64,000 bases of DNA from Mugil cephalus. Taxonomy: Eukaryota; Chordata; Actinopteri; Mugiliformes; Mugilidae. Positions 63,501-64,000 of this stretch are shown here, in pieces (positions within the stretch are counted from its first letter, which is position 1; each line of letters opens with the position of its first letter). Position numbers and translations under genes: made by a program. The notes below the pieces were generated by a model. The model saw nothing but the letters and a program-made list of their open reading frames with translations. It was not told the DNA's origin and searched no databases. Location of the stretch: positions 6,686,204 through 6,750,203 of the forward strand of contig NC_061785.1 in NCBI RefSeq assembly GCF_022458985.1. Direction: 5' to 3'.

Positions 63501-63561
63501 CATGGGCAAAAACAGACAGTGCATTGTGCAAATTCACAAAAGAGACACTAACCTCGACTTC
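39541..63561 (-). CDS. spock2: Testican-2 proteoglycan, C-terminal ten exons (partial; signal-peptide exon beyond right edge)
   Basis: Minus-strand exons in transcript order: 63561-63553 (9 nt), 61216-61171, 51057-50943, 46488-46380, 45877-45763, 45046-44927, 44828-44610, 41959-41897, 40965-40828, 39689-39541. They join in frame to 360 residues plus stop. Order of domains: acidic linker (EVEDDYIKN), follistatin/Kazal-like module (KCSRHKVC, CGSDGHNY, CKLEQQGC), SPARC extracellular calcium-binding domain with EF-hand loops DTNNDLYLDQAEL and CDSYKDGKVSTAEW, a thyroglobulin type-1 domain (YIPSCDEDGYYRKVQCD, CWCVDQ), then an acidic tail (SGDFGSGVGWEDEEE) ending DDGGYIW. The tail carries a Ser-Gly candidate glycosaminoglycan site. 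Testicans are secreted extracellular-matrix proteoglycans, mainly neural. The DDGGYIW end and the 10q22-like neighbourhood mark it as SPOCK2, not SPOCK1/3. One intron uses a GC donor (after 45763). Confidence 0.96.
39878..40570. mobile_element. Unclassified TIR element in last spock2 intron
   Basis: Left end aatagaccccttca and right end tgaaggagtctatt are inverted copies with one mismatch, about 690 bp apart. The interior shows no convincing transposase. Target duplication and superfamily could not be settled by eye. Confidence 0.5.
41960..44609 (-). other. spock2 intron
   Basis: No exon of any gene was recognised. Contains a hAT-like repeat from 43243 onward; the rest is unique-looking intronic DNA. 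Confidence 0.6.
43243..43470 (+). mobile_element. hAT-like repeat (tgtcaaacatacggcccg family), forward copy
   Basis: It opens caagtgtcaaacatacggcc, then caaaagcggcccaccagagg and tctggcccacggcatgaatt, the same end as the reverse copy at 31190-31560. The other terminus may lie near 44150-44190 (gggctgtatgtggctcccga), giving about 0.9 kb, but that is uncertain. No transposase reading was found. Confidence 0.6.
46725..47000 (+). repeat. Dispersed repeat (aagcaagtagagctccccct family), copy 1
   Basis: The blocks gcaagtagagctccccctgg, tgactggctgcggtacaggt and ttagttagttatttgacgct recur at 56722-57010. The family is common in spiny-rayed fish introns; its class is not evident and no terminal repeats were seen. 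Confidence 0.65.
48325..48840. repeat. Dispersed repeat rich in tatcgatact motifs
   Basis: gatcgatactgagatatcaa, then atatcgatacttttcgatac, and further on ggtatcgaacatcactact resemble a widespread fish non-coding repeat with gatactttcgatacc ends. Assignment is from general recognition only. Confidence 0.45.
49806..50166 (+). mobile_element. Nearly full-length copy of the tgatcag...ccac TIR family
   Basis: The left end tacattatgaccaccttcct and the right end gttttaatgttgtggctgat, with the intervening tttgggatctggtgaatttg gaggccaggtcaacacct block, match the element at 60754-61136 and the copy at 53590-53915. Confidence 0.7.
52441..53131 (+). mobile_element. hAT-like element, copy 3, long form
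   Basis: It shares both end regions with copies 1 and 2 (start gggtcttcaatgcttcttag; end ctctgttgaagacctatg) but carries an extra segment of about 383 bp at 52583-52965 between the tattaagcta and tatccctttacta blocks. It may be closer to the parental element. No open transposase frame remains. Confidence 0.7.
53590..53915 (+). mobile_element. Copy of the tgatcag...ccac TIR family
   Basis: The blocks gtcctgtgagttgaggggag, catcccacagatacttgatc, ggaggccaggtcaacaccac, aaaagtttcccagcagaaca and the end cataatgttgtggctgatag are shared with 49806-50166 and, reversed, 60754-61136. The left terminus is degraded. Confidence 0.7.
56722..57010 (+). repeat. Dispersed repeat (aagcaagtagagctccccct family), copy 2
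   Basis: Aligns in the same orientation with 46725-47000 over about 280 bp (actgctcctcaaaagtgaag, tgactggctgcagtataggt, ggcgctatagaaacaggatg, cagttgccatgccaactgct). Confidence 0.7.
59234..59279. repeat. Perfect 17-bp inverted repeat with 12-nt loop
   Basis: The arm ACCATTAACCAGGTTCG (59234-59250) and its exact reverse complement (59263-59279) flank a 12-nt spacer. It lies in a spock2 intron and could form a stable stem-loop in DNA or pre-mRNA; the function is unknown. Confidence 0.9.
59560..59750. repeat. Degenerate pyrimidine-rich minisatellite
   Basis: Imperfect units of about 24-26 bp of the type ccattccatcttctcaacct recur with drift across this stretch; two adjacent units near 59573-59625 are almost identical. 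A long open frame on the plus strand is a by-product of the repeat. Confidence 0.75.
59835..60095 (-). mobile_element. Probable fragment of a Tc/mariner-like repeat related to the tgatcag...ccac family
   Basis: The text cctcaaaactttgagacaca tggaacagctaaaggaacat, then ctggatcccaatccgatcag and gaccatcccagaggttccag, resembles the internal part of fish elements whose ends match the nearby 60754-61136 element. The match is from recognition of a common repeat, not an alignment. Confidence 0.45.
60754..61136 (-). mobile_element. Intact 383-bp non-autonomous TIR element
   Basis: Left terminus ctgatcagccacaacattat gaccac (60754-60779) and right terminus (61111-61136) are 26-bp inverted repeats matching at 24 positions. 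The interior shares blocks with the other copies in the window (caccccatagcaatgacact; tgttgacctggc). It has no coding capacity. It sits 35 bp from the 61171-61216 exon of spock2, downstream of its splice donor. Confidence 0.8.
61217..63552 (-). other. spock2 intron between microexon and next exon
   Basis: About 2.3 kb of A/T-rich DNA with no recognised gene. A C-rich stretch occurs at 62973-63012 and purine-rich text at 63292-63320. Confidence 0.6.
63553..63561 (-). CDS. spock2: 9-nt microexon of spock2 encoding Glu-Val-Glu
   Basis: On the minus strand GAAGTCGAG is flanked by the acceptor ...TTGCAACAG and the donor GTTAGTG. It supplies exactly the EVE of the FRDEVEDDYIK segment known in SPOCK2, and joins in phase 0 to the next exon, which starts GATGATTAC (DDY). 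The preceding exon, carrying the signal peptide and ending FRD, lies right of the window. Confidence 0.8.
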
Positions 63562-64000
63562 CTGTTGCAATGACAAGCGGCAGCGAGGGAGAAAGAAAAG
63601 AGAGAGCCATTGTTAGAGATTAATAAAGGGAGGAAAAAAAACACTTTACAGTTTTCATTTGTGCCTTCATTCAGCCTTGCAAAGAGTGGGTTGGTTTATT
63701 ACATTTACGGCAGCAGTTAAACTGTCAGCCCTTAATGCACGCTGATTGCAAATACATGCCTTAGTCTCGCTCCTCTCGGGGGACAACACAAGACATTCAC
63801 AGAGGATTATGAGCGCCTATTAAGCGAGGATGATCAGCTGCCACTTCTGTGAGCTGGCAGGGGTCCCGATCACTAAGGGGCGCCCATTCTCTGGCTGTGT
63901 TTACAAGCCGGTGCCAAACGCCAGCTTCCTGCCAGCTCAGAAGTTGCGGATAAGCCATGACATACCGCATCAGCCTTGAAAAAATAAAAAATTAAAACAC
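63562..64000 (-). other. spock2 intron 1, 3' part
   Basis: No exon text for the N-terminal part of testican-2 was found here; the intron extends past the window edge. Confidence 0.6.

Overview
This is vertebrate nuclear DNA, almost certainly from a teleost fish and probably a percomorph. It has compact multi-exon genes with GT-AG introns, abundant short non-autonomous DNA transposons and LINE relics, A/T microsatellites, and a gene set matching human 10q22.1. No prokaryotic, organellar or intact viral features were seen.

Six protein-coding genes can be read exon by exon, left to right. pald1 (paladin) is on the minus strand; its first six coding exons lie at 665-4376 and the rest runs off the left edge. 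nodal is on the plus strand (16189-19687, 3 exons, complete, 391 aa). lrrc20 is plus (22469-23393, 4 coding exons, complete, 174 aa). ppa1 is plus (25850-28902, 11 exons, complete, 288 aa). sar1a is plus (31602-34214, 6 coding exons, complete, 198 aa). spock2 (testican-2) is minus; ten exons lie at 39541-63561 and the signal-peptide exon is beyond the right edge.

pald1 and nodal are head to head across about 12 kb. nodal has a TATA box and a FoxH1/Smad motif cluster at the start of intron 1. sar1a and spock2 are tail to tail. The order pald1-nodal-lrrc20-ppa1-sar1a matches the human order as I recall it, but EIF4EBP2 and NPFFR1 are not seen here, and spock2, farther away in human, directly follows sar1a. 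The genes do not form a pathway. They cover phosphatase-like signalling (pald1), embryonic patterning (nodal), an LRR protein of unknown role, pyrophosphate hydrolysis (ppa1), COPII vesicle budding (sar1a) and an extracellular proteoglycan (spock2).

The remainder is intron and intergenic sequence with at least six families of mobile-element remnants. The most notable gene-structure observations are a 9-nt microexon in spock2, two GC-AG introns (ppa1 and spock2), a weak pald1 splice donor, and a transposon copy inside the spock2 3' UTR. I found no evidence of a wholly new biological system.
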